This document shows positions 1 to 5,500 of a stretch of 6,478 nt of DNA, piece after piece (the stretch's first letter is position 1; every line of letters begins with the position of its first letter). A program made the translations under genes and the position numbers. This stretch comes from Methylovirgula sp. GTDB taxonomy: Bacteria > Pseudomonadota > Alphaproteobacteria > Rhizobiales > Beijerinckiaceae. The stretch is taken from assembly GCA_030040215.1 (NCBI GenBank), contig JASHUD010000138.1, positions 1 through 6,478 on the forward strand, written 5' to 3'. A model generated the notes under the pieces. It was not told the DNA's origin. It saw nothing but the letters and a program-made list of their open reading frames with translations, and made no database searches.

Positions 1-76
1 GGCATCGTGGGCGCCAGCGACTGGGGAGAATGTCAAAGCGTCGCAGGCGCCGGCGATTTACGCCGAGCCAAGCAAC

Positions 77-99
77 AAAAAACCCACCTTCCGGCGGGT
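77..99 (-). terminator. Rho-independent terminator (leftward)
   Basis: The minus strand reads ACCCGCC, GGAA, GGTGGGT and then extends into a run of six T. This gives a 7-bp stem with one G-U pair, closed by a GNRA-type GGAA tetraloop. On the plus strand the G-U pair becomes A-C and only a short CTT follows, so it should act on leftward transcripts only. Confidence 0.65.
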
Positions 100-173
100 C
101 TTGACGTGACCCCACCGCGATCTCCGCGGTAGGAGTCATTAGCCTCTGGGCAAGTTTGGGCGACTCCATGCCC
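77..173 (-). ncRNA. Candidate small structured RNA ending in an intrinsic terminator
   Basis: Read on the minus strand, this stretch has the parts of a small RNA gene of about 97 nt. Seen directly: a GGGC/GCCC 5' hairpin (173-158); a long hairpin (138-107) with arms UGACUCC/GGGGUCA and ACCGCG/CGCGGU, a GAGAU loop and one bulged U, 13 bp in all; and a terminal stem ACCCGCC-GGAA-GGUGGGU followed by six U. The long hairpin and the terminator each contain a G-U wobble that would be an A-C mismatch on the plus strand, so the structure favours leftward transcription. A -10-like TATAGA at 185-180 would start transcription near 173, just at the first hairpin. No protein gene explains the region. I cannot assign it to a known alphaproteobacterial sRNA family. 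An mRNA leader or a relic of a longer transcript are alternatives. Confidence 0.45.
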
Positions 174-179
174 GCGTGC

Positions 180-208
180 TCTATACCAGCGTTGACAAGC
201 GCGCGCAA
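180..208 (-). promoter_or_regulatory. Putative sigma70-type promoter for the leftward RNA
   Basis: On the minus strand, TTGCGC (208-203) and TATAGA (185-180) are separated by exactly 17 nt. The -10 box matches the consensus at four of six positions and the -35 box at three of six. The predicted start, about 7 nt beyond the -10 box, falls at 173-172, where the first hairpin of the candidate RNA begins. The match is modest, and the support comes mainly from its position relative to the hairpins and terminator. Confidence 0.3.
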
Positions 209-600
209 GCCGAAGGTTCGTGCTCCGTAGTGAAGCGCGTCCCCGACGACGCGCGCATGCTGCGCAAAATTTGTGCGTGGGAGTCGCGCATCGGCTGCAG
301 CGATATCATGCTCTTCGCTGTCTCGGCAGGATGGAGCACAGTCAGGTTTTTTGTGGATCGAACCGCTCGCGCATACTCGCGGCGTCGTTGACATCTGCCT
401 GTACCGATCGTTCCGATGATTTCTATTCCGCCGGCGATCACCCCCCTGCGAATAATGACGATCCGTTGCGGCCCGATCGCGGTTGCGTCTTCGTCCTCTG
501 TGAAGAAGCCGCATGTCGGGGATTTCAAACCGACAACAATTCCAGGCGAGTTGGCGAGATTAACGGAAGGGCGCCGTGGCCGTAGAAGATCATTACGCTT
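209..600. other. Unassigned region without a convincing gene
   Basis: Several reading frames are open here on both strands, including a leftward frame from ATG at 528 to a stop near 181 (115 codons) and another from ATG at 514 that stays open to the left edge. None gives a recognisable product, and third-position GC looks lower than in the genuine genes further right (roughly 55-60% in the stretches I counted). No tRNA cloverleaf, direct repeat or insertion-sequence end was seen. A leftward TAGACA (5 of 6 to the -35 consensus) lies near 620-630 with TATAGC about 19 bp further on, but no gene to the left needs it. I treat the region as intergenic or degraded sequence. Confidence 0.4.
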
Positions 601-666
601 GCTATAAAGTTGATTCGTAGCCGCCTGTCTAAAAGCTTCAGCTTAGCTTTATTCACACGAGGTCCT

Positions 667-2007
667 TTGCGCAGGTGCTCCGCACGACACCGCTCCGGCC
701 GGCACGGCGCGCTGCCGAGAAGGGGCGGCATTTTCTGGCTATTCAAAATTCTCGGACCCGGGCTCATTACCGGTGCCGCGGACGATGATCCCTCGGGGAT
801 CGCGACCTATTCGCAGACCGGCGCGCAGTTCGGCTTCGGCCTGCTCTGGACATCGCTCTACCAGATCCCGCTGCTGCTCGCCGTACAGGAATGTTGCGGC
901 CGCATCGGGCTCGTGACCGGCAAAGGGCTAGCGGGGATCATCAAAGAACACTACACGCGTTCGATCCTGATCGGCACGGTAATCCTTGTGCTGGTCGCCA
1001 ATATCATCAACATCGGCGCGGACATCGGCGCCGTCGCCGCGGCCGCGCAACTCGTTGTCCCCGCGCCGTTCTTTTTCTATGCCGCGCTTACCACGGTGCT
1101 CGTGGTGACGCTCGAAGTCTGGGTGACCTACAAGGCCTACGCGAAAATTCTGAAATGGCTGGCGCTTGCGTTGCTATCGTATCCGGTGACGACGTTCATC
1201 GTTGCCGAGCCATGGGGCGAGATCCTGCGCGCCACTCTGGTCCCGCACTTTGAATTCACCTTCGCCTTTCTCTTCATCGTCACCGGCGTGTTCGGCACAA
1301 CGATTTCGCCATACATGTTTTTCTGGCAGGCGTCCGAAGAGGTCGAAGAAGAGATCGCCGCGCGGGTTCGAACCAATAAAGACGGTAAGCCGCGCATCGG
1401 GCCGCACTTCATCCGCGACATGCGCATCGACACCACGATCGGCATGGTCGCGTCCGAACTTGTCCAGTGGTTCATCATCGTGACGACCGGATCGGTGCTG
1501 TTCACCCACGGGATCAAAACGATCAACACGGCCGCCGACGCGGCCAAGGCGCTGCAACCTTTGGTCAGCTCGTTTCCGCACTCCGGATTGCTCGCCGGCG
1601 ACCTTTTTGCCCTTGGTATCATCGGTGTCGGCCTCCTCGCCATTCCGGTACTCGCCGGGTCGGCCGCTTACGCGCTCGCCGAAGCCTTCGATTGGCGCGA
1701 GGGCCTATCGAGGAAATTTGTGCAAGCGCGCAGCTTCTATGGCGTCATCGTCGCTTCGACCGGGCTGGGTTTGTTGCTGAACTTCATCGGGATCGATCCG
1801 ATGAAGGCGCTGGTATTGACCGCCGTGTTCAATGGCATCGCCGCGGTGCCGCTGCTGTTTCTGATCGCCAAGATCAACGGCAATTCGGAGATTCTCGGGG
1901 CCTATTGCGGCGGGGCGCTCTCGAAAATCTTCATCTGGTTGAGTTTCGGGGTAATGGGCCTCTGCGGCGGGGCGCTTCTCTACACCTCTTTGTTCCCGCA
2001 TTCCTAA
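667..2007 (+). CDS. NRAMP-related divalent metal cation transporter
   Basis: This is an inner-membrane transporter of the NRAMP (SLC11, MntH-like) superfamily, which moves divalent metal ions, usually with protons. From TTG at 667 it has 446 residues and about eleven hydrophobic helices. The signature is GPGLITGAADDDPSG in helix 1 (D41-P42-S43-G44) and TTISPYMFFWQ in helix 6 (S214-P215-Y216). Classical MntH proteins have DPGN and MPHN there, so the metal-contacting Asn and Met appear to be replaced and Mn2+ selectivity should not be assumed. A charged loop rich in Glu (EEVEEE, residues 223-228) follows helix 6. Start: the frame is open back to 586, and TTG at 610 would add 19 residues, but it has no Shine-Dalgarno sequence. 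GAGG at 659-662 precedes TTG 667 by 4 nt. No in-frame ATG lies before helix 1. The gene ends 7 bp before the oppositely oriented Tim44-domain gene. Family assignment is firm; substrate and exact start are not. Confidence 0.9.
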   Translation: MRRCSARHRSGRHGALPRRGGIFWLFKILGPGLITGAADDDPSGIATYSQTGAQFGFGLLWTSLYQIPLLLAVQECCGRIGLVTGKGLAGIIKEHYTRSILIGTVILVLVANIINIGADIGAVAAAAQLVVPAPFFFYAALTTVLVVTLEVWVTYKAYAKILKWLALALLSYPVTTFIVAEPWGEILRATLVPHFEFTFAFLFIVTGVFGTTISPYMFFWQASEEVEEEIAARVRTNKDGKPRIGPHFIRDMRIDTTIGMVASELVQWFIIVTTGSVLFTHGIKTINTAADAAKALQPLVSSFPHSGLLAGDLFALGIIGVGLLAIPVLAGSAAYALAEAFDWREGLSRKFVQARSFYGVIVASTGLGLLLNFIGIDPMKALVLTAVFNGIAAVPLLFLIAKINGNSEILGAYCGGALSKIFIWLSFGVMGLCGGALLYTSLFPHS

Positions 2008-2014
2008 GCGGCGC

Positions 2015-2926
2015 TCACACCTGCTGGATGGCGGAGAGTTTCCAAGCATCGGGTCCGCTGCCGGCCAGCCGCACGAAGGTCCAGAGCTCGGTCACCACGT
2101 CGGGCCGGTTGGGATCGCCCGAGACGATCTGGCCCGTGACGCGATCGACCATGACGTCGATCAGCGAAAAGCGCATGGCAACCGTGGCGTATTCGGCGCT
2201 GGCTTCGCGCCATGCCTCGGAAAGATTACCTTGAAGGAGTTTCACGCCGGAGAGCCGATTGACCTGTCCGCGCCGAGCGCTGTCTTCGAGTTCCTCGGCG
2301 AAAAAAGACGCCATCTCCGGTGTCGCGAGGCGGCGCAGCTCGTCGAGATTCTCTTTGCTGTAGGCGTCTTGAATCCCGCCAAGCAGACGCTCGAATGCGT
2401 CATAGTCTTCTGCCGTAATCGGCAATGGCGTACCCTGGCTGCTGCCATAGCGAGCCGGCCAGCCGCCTGCGAATACGCCGCCAGCTTGCGAAGCGCCATA
2501 AAAGGCCGGCTGCTGCCGATTGCCGAAGAAACCGAGCACGAAGCGCACAATGAGAAAGAGCACACCGACCTGAAGCAAAAGGACAAGGAAGGAAAAACCG
2601 CCGCCGAGACCGCCATAAAATCCATGACCGAACAAAAGCCCGAGCAGTCCGGCGCCGAGAAAGCCACCCATCAGTGCGCCGAAAAAGCCGTGTCCGAACG
2701 CGCCGGGATATCCAAAGCCGGATCCAACCGGCGAAGAATATGGCGTGTATGAGCGCTGCAGCGGCGATGCATACGGACTGATCGGCGTAGGCGCCGGCAT
2801 GCTGTAGCTTCGGTAGCCGCGGCTGCCCATCGAAAAACCCATGCCGGCCCGGGCAAAGGCGTCGCTCGCCATCCCGAAGGCGAGCACGACAGCAAGGAGA
2901 AGAATCGATAATCGGCCATGCAACAT
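2015..2926 (-). CDS. Tim44-like domain protein, secreted or membrane-anchored
   Basis: This 303-residue protein has an N-terminal signal peptide (residues 1-25, ending ASDAFA). A Gly/Tyr/Ser/Pro-rich segment follows (about 28-80), then a Gly-rich hydrophobic stretch (83-105), a clear transmembrane helix (about 112-134) and a C-terminal Tim44-like domain (about 172-300). The domain shows the expected features: an acidic helix beginning AEDYDAFERLL, an LRRLATPEMASFF segment, a beta-rich TELWTFVR and the final WKLSAIQQ. In mitochondria the Tim44 C-terminal domain contacts membrane lipids. Bacterial versions of this type sit in the envelope and have no settled function, so the role here is inferred only as envelope-associated. 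ATG at 2926 gives the signal peptide at the very N-terminus, but the ribosome site upstream is weak. It lies divergent from the TetR gene and converges on the transporter gene. Confidence 0.85.
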   Translation of the reverse strand: MLHGRLSILLLAVVLAFGMASDAFARAGMGFSMGSRGYRSYSMPAPTPISPYASPLQRSYTPYSSPVGSGFGYPGAFGHGFFGALMGGFLGAGLLGLLFGHGFYGGLGGGFSFLVLLLQVGVLFLIVRFVLGFFGNRQQPAFYGASQAGGVFAGGWPARYGSSQGTPLPITAEDYDAFERLLGGIQDAYSKENLDELRRLATPEMASFFAEELEDSARRGQVNRLSGVKLLQGNLSEAWREASAEYATVAMRFSLIDVMVDRVTGQIVSGDPNRPDVVTELWTFVRLAGSGPDAWKLSAIQQV

Positions 2927-3036
2927 AGGTTATCTCGTAAACTGGGGCGCCCCGGCGTCCTGCATATGGGGAGCTTCGGCAGACAGAAAAGAGCGGCGAT
3001 CTCGCGCTTGCCGGCGCGAACGTCTAGACTGCCGGA

Positions 3037-3678
3037 ATGATTCCGAAGGACCTGAAACGAAATTGGAGACAATGCGGTCCGGGGCGGCGCGGCTACCATC
3101 ACGGCGGCCTGAAGGATGCGTTGGTCGAGGCGGCGCGCGCCCTGATGGCCGAGCACGGGCCGGCCGGCTTCACCCTCGCCGAAGCCGCCAAACGCGTCGG
3201 CGTCACCACCGCCGCGCCCTATCGGCACTTTGCTGATCGCAATGATCTCATGGGCGAACTGGCGCGTCGCGGATTCGACCTTTTCGCCGAGCGCCTCGCC
3301 GGTGCCTGGGATGACGGACGCCCGGATCCGCGCGCGGCGTTCCGGCGCATGGGGCGCGCCTATCTCGGCTTCGCCGCGGCTGAACCCGGCCTCTACGCGG
3401 CGATGTTCGACAGCGCCAAGAGCTTGCGCGGGCTGGCGGCGCTTTCGGTCGCGAACAAAGCCTTCGACGGATTGTGCCGCGCCGCGGCCGGCGTACTCGC
3501 CGCCAGCGGCGATCCGCGCGAGGTGCGGATTTTCGCCCTCCAAATCTGGGCATTGGCGCATGGCACCGCCATGCTGGCGCTGGCCGGCCATCTCGACCCG
3601 GCGCGCGGCGACGATCCCGCCGCAATCCTCGACCGCGGCGCCGAGGCGCTCATCGAGGTGGCGCTGAAACGGCGTTGA
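3037..3678 (+). CDS. TetR/AcrR family transcriptional regulator (WHG-type C-terminal domain)
   Basis: This 213-residue protein is a DNA-binding repressor of the TetR family. The N-terminal part contains the YHHGGLKDALVEAARAL segment (residues 20-36) and a helix-turn-helix in residues 46-67, FTLAEAAKRVGVTTAAPYRHF, with the typical YRHF end of the recognition helix. The YHHG(N/G)L opening goes with the TetR subgroup carrying the WHG ligand-binding C-terminal domain. The rest (about 95-213) is helical and Ala-rich, including an ALAHGTAMLALAGHLD segment that fits the WHG motif region. ATG at 3037 is the first reasonable start. There is no good Shine-Dalgarno sequence, and TAGACT at 3025-3030 could be a -10 box giving a nearly leaderless mRNA. 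The next gene in the same direction encodes a DUF2852 protein, and its upstream region holds a perfect operator-like palindrome, the natural candidate target. The ligand is unknown. Confidence 0.9.
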   Translation: MIPKDLKRNWRQCGPGRRGYHHGGLKDALVEAARALMAEHGPAGFTLAEAAKRVGVTTAAPYRHFADRNDLMGELARRGFDLFAERLAGAWDDGRPDPRAAFRRMGRAYLGFAAAEPGLYAAMFDSAKSLRGLAALSVANKAFDGLCRAAAGVLAASGDPREVRIFALQIWALAHGTAMLALAGHLDPARGDDPAAILDRGAEALIEVALKRR

Positions 3679-3735
3679 AGCCTCAATGGGTTACGCGATT
3701 TGAACAGGCCGGATCTCGACATCCGTCCCATGTTA

Positions 3736-3754
3736 ATGTAAGTTACACTTACAT
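3736..3754 (+). promoter_or_regulatory. Perfect palindrome, probable TetR-family operator
   Basis: The 19-bp sequence ATGTAAGT-TAC-ACTTACAT is a perfect inverted repeat with 8-bp arms and a 3-bp centre. Size and symmetry fit a TetR-family dimer site. It is AT-rich in a very GC-rich setting, lies between the TetR gene (ending 58 bp upstream) and the DUF2852 start (22 bp downstream), and would cover a promoter. TCGACA at 3716-3721 matches the -35 consensus at five of six positions, and a weak TAAGTT at 3739-3744, 17 bp further on, lies inside the palindrome. A bound repressor would block this promoter. That the neighbouring TetR protein binds here is inference; no second copy was found in the TetR gene's own upstream region. 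Confidence 0.7.
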
Positions 3755-3766
3755 CCGATATGCGAT

Positions 3767-3770
3767 GGAG
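3767..3770 (+). promoter_or_regulatory. Ribosome binding site deciding the DUF2852 start
   Basis: GGAG lies 6 nt before ATG 3777 and inside the alternative start context ATGGAG at 3765. Its spacing makes 3777 the better initiation codon. Confidence 0.6.
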
Positions 3771-3776
3771 AACAAC

Positions 3777-4298
3777 ATGAGCGTCTATTCCGGTCCTTAT
3801 GGGCAAGGCGGCGGAGAGTCCGGCTATCGGTGTCTTGGTTGGAAGCCGATCGAACTCGTCGCGATGATTCTCGGCTTCATCCTGTTTTGGCCGATCGGGC
3901 TCGCCATCCTATTCGCCAAGATCTGGCAGAGCCGCAGCGCCTATCGCGGCGATCTGCCGAGCTTCGTGCAGGCGAAATTCAACGAGAAGTTCCGTGAGAA
4001 GCGCGAGCAATGGGAGCAAAAGATGGGACGTCATTGGGCGTGCCATGGGCGCGGCGCGTTTTCCGGCGGCCCGAGGAATTGGCGACAGTCTTCCGGCAAT
4101 CTCGCTTTTGACGAATGGCGCGAAGCCGAGCTCGCGCGGCTCGAAGAGGAGCGCCAGAAACTCGTCGCCGCGGAACGCGAATTCGCCGAATACATGGAAA
4201 ATCTGCGCCGCGCCAAGGATCGCGAGGAATTCGATCGATTCATGGCGGCGCGCAATCGCGCGCCCGACGCGGGCGGATCGGATCAACCGGCCGCATAA
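3777..4298 (+). CDS. DUF2852 domain inner-membrane protein
   Basis: This 173-residue protein of the DUF2852 family is common in Hyphomicrobiales and has no established function. One hydrophobic helix (about 25-48) carries the family core LGFILFWPIGLAILFAKIW. A basic, Arg/Lys-rich segment (about 50-105) follows, then a highly charged C-terminal helix (about 112-158) with FDEWREAELARLEEE and a LRRAKDREEFDRFMAARN segment typical of the family, likely a coiled coil. ATG at 3777 is preferred: GGAG at 3767-3770 precedes it by 6 nt. An in-frame ATG at 3765 would add four residues but overlaps that ribosome site, and the open frame further upstream runs into the TetR gene and is not real. A palindromic operator lies 22 bp upstream, so expression is probably repressed by a TetR-type regulator, plausibly the adjacent one. 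Confidence 0.88.
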   Translation: MSVYSGPYGQGGGESGYRCLGWKPIELVAMILGFILFWPIGLAILFAKIWQSRSAYRGDLPSFVQAKFNEKFREKREQWEQKMGRHWACHGRGAFSGGPRNWRQSSGNLAFDEWREAELARLEEERQKLVAAEREFAEYMENLRRAKDREEFDRFMAARNRAPDAGGSDQPAA

Positions 4299-4308
4299 TG
4301 CAATTCTT

Positions 4309-4380
4309 GTGGCGTGGCGAACGACGCAATCCAACGGCTATCTTTGGATTGCTTCGTCGCTTCGCTCCCGCAAAACGGCC
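4309..4380. repeat. Degenerate REP-like intergenic palindrome
   Basis: The core is a perfect 9-bp inverted repeat, GCAATCCAA (4326-4334) and TTGGATTGC (4344-4352), with a 9-nt loop. Imperfect pairing extends outward (CGACG/CGTCG with a 3-nt insertion on the right side). The right arm, GGATTGCTTCGTCGCTTCGC followed by TCCCGC, matches from memory a palindromic repeat widely scattered in alphaproteobacterial intergenic regions, usually continuing to CTCGCAATGACG. Here the outer arms have decayed. It fills the gap between two convergent genes, where it may help end transcription or stabilise 3' ends. Confidence 0.65.
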
Positions 4381-4395
4381 ATTCTCCGCAAAAGT

Positions 4396-4908
4396 TCAAG
4401 GAACGAACGACTTTAGCATATTCAACGTTTTCACGTTGATCTTGATGCCGTTGGCGAGCACCAAATCGCCCGGTTTCATCGTGGCGGGACACGGACCCGT
4501 CCATTTTCCATCCTGCGTCATTGTCTCATCGGTCTTGCCGAAGAGGGCTGGATCGAAGTGGGTTTTGACGTCGGTATGGTAGGCGCTGTCGCTGCTGAAA
4601 TTGGTTGTCGCCAATGTCGTGATCGTCGTGCCGCGGACCTTGCACACGCTGTTCGCGGTAACGATGGAGCCGTTTACTTTCACATCGTTCTGTTCGCAGC
4701 GCTTGGCGCGTAAGTCCGTACCGACGTTGTGAAAGATTTGGTCGGTCGCGGCATCGATGCACATCTGCATCGTATGCGTCGGCGTTCCCTCGGCCCCAAG
4801 CGTAAGCACCCAAAGGCCCGGCTTGCGCGATGGATAATCGTCCGCCAGCGCAACACCGCAGAAAATCGTCCCCAGCACCGCCGCGGCGATGCACGCTTTC
4901 GCCCGCAT
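4396..4908 (-). CDS. DUF3617 domain secreted protein
   Basis: A 170-residue protein with a signal peptide (residues 1-22, MRAKACIAAAVLG through GVALA) and a mature part that fits DUF3617, a family of small exported proteobacterial proteins of unknown function. Family features: a KPGLW motif at residues 29-33, followed by THTMQMCID (the conserved Cys at 50), a CEQNDVKV segment (Cys 71), a Cys at 89 in SVCKVRG, and GPC at 138-140. The four mature cysteines could form two disulfides in the periplasm. The reading frame is open further upstream (ATG at 4977 would add 23 residues), but ATG 4908 is chosen because it puts the signal peptide at the N-terminus and has a strong Shine-Dalgarno sequence. 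It lies 75 bp downstream of arfB in the same direction and may share its transcript, but no functional link is evident. Confidence 0.85.
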   Translation of the reverse strand: MRAKACIAAAVLGTIFCGVALADDYPSRKPGLWVLTLGAEGTPTHTMQMCIDAATDQIFHNVGTDLRAKRCEQNDVKVNGSIVTANSVCKVRGTTITTLATTNFSSDSAYHTDVKTHFDPALFGKTDETMTQDGKWTGPCPATMKPGDLVLANGIKINVKTLNMLKSFVP

Positions 4909-4913
4909 GGTCC

Positions 4914-4918
4914 CCTCC
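4914..4918 (-). promoter_or_regulatory. Strong Shine-Dalgarno sequence fixing the DUF3617 start
   Basis: On the minus strand, GAGGGAGGGGACC immediately precedes ATG at 4908-4906. The GGAGG core (4918-4914) is 5 nt from the ATG. This argues against the longer upstream start at 4977. Confidence 0.7.
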
Positions 4919-4983
4919 CTCGTTTCCCCGACCGCCTTACTAAAGCATGCCCGGCAGCCTCGATCCAGTTGTTCCACCGCGGT

Positions 4984-5406
4984 TCATTCCGTAGGCCGCC
5001 CGCGCAGCCGCTTGGTCGTGCCGCGCCGCTGTTTAGCATCGAGCCGGCGCCGCTTGGATTCGAGCGTCGGACGGGTCGCGACCCGCCGTTTCGGACGCCG
5101 TGCCGCCGCGGCGATCAACCGTCCCAATCGGGCCAGCGCATCTTGGCGATTGCGCTCTTGCGAGCGGAATCGCCGCGCCGTGATGACCAGAACACCGTCG
5201 CCGGTCATCCGCCGCCCGGCGAGCCGTCGAAGCCGATCCTTCACTTCTTCGGGCAGCGAAGCCGATGCACTTGCATCGAACCGCAATTGCACCGCGGTTT
5301 CGACCTTGTTGACGTTCTGGCCGCCCGGGCCGGAGGCGCGCAGATAGGCAAAAGCGACCTCCGCCGCGTCGATGGCAATCCCCGGTGCGATGGGAATCTT
5401 CGACAT
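4984..5406 (-). CDS. arfB: Alternative ribosome-rescue factor ArfB (peptidyl-tRNA hydrolase)
   Basis: ArfB (YaeJ) releases the nascent chain from ribosomes stalled on mRNAs lacking a stop codon, as a back-up to trans-translation. The 140-residue length matches the family. The N-terminal catalytic domain, related to class I release factors, carries the GGQ motif in RASGPGGQNVNKVET (GGQ at residues 28-30), whose Gln positions the hydrolysis of peptidyl-tRNA. The C-terminal tail (about 102-140) is very rich in Arg and Lys (RRPKRR, SKRRRL, KQRRG, TKRLRG), as expected for the tail that enters the empty mRNA channel. These features separate it from full-length release factors, which have codon-recognition domains. 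ATG 5406 places the usual start just before the catalytic domain; the ribosome site is weak. It is divergent from the extensin-like gene, with the DUF3617 gene downstream. Confidence 0.95.
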   Translation of the reverse strand: MSKIPIAPGIAIDAAEVAFAYLRASGPGGQNVNKVETAVQLRFDASASASLPEEVKDRLRRLAGRRMTGDGVLVITARRFRSQERNRQDALARLGRLIAAAARRPKRRVATRPTLESKRRRLDAKQRRGTTKRLRGRPTE

Positions 5407-5440
5407 TGTCCAACCGTGCGGCGGCCGCTTTGAAATGCAA

Positions 5441-5457
5441 GCGGTTTCGTTAACCGC
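5441..5457. promoter_or_regulatory. Short inverted repeat between arfB and the extensin-like gene
   Basis: GCGGTT (5441-5446) and AACCGC (5452-5457) form a 6-bp inverted repeat with a 5-bp centre, in the divergent intergenic region. It could be a regulator site for either gene, or chance. No well-spaced promoter boxes were found nearby. Confidence 0.2.
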
Positions 5458-5500
5458 AATGTTTTAGCGCGGCTTAAGACATTTCGCACAATTTGAGCGG

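Noticed and set aside
354..368. GGTTCGATCC on the minus strand, resembling a tRNA T-loop
   Set aside because: The flanking bases do not form the 5-bp T-stem, and no acceptor, D or anticodon arms are present.
1..514. Leftward open frame from ATG at 514 to the left edge (171 codons), reading through the hairpins
   Set aside because: Third-position GC is only about 55% where I counted it, the composition is Arg-rich and shadow-like, no family is recognised, and the terminator with six T lies inside the frame.
181..528. Leftward 115-codon open frame
   Set aside because: There is no recognisable domain, no clear ribosome site and unremarkable codon use, so it is listed only within the unassigned region.
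2231..2752. Rightward 173-codon open frame opposite the Tim44-domain gene
   Set aside because: It is the antisense of a well-supported gene and has no recognisable features.
2944..2953. GGGGCGCCCC palindrome in the divergent region between the Tim44-domain and TetR genes
   Set aside because: A 10-bp GC-only palindrome is expected by chance in DNA this GC-rich, and it does not resemble the 3736-3754 palindrome.
3474..3776. Upstream extension of the DUF2852 reading frame to 274 codons
   Set aside because: It overlaps the TetR coding region in another frame, is Arg-rich and unlike the family, and the GGAG-supported ATG at 3777 fits the usual length.
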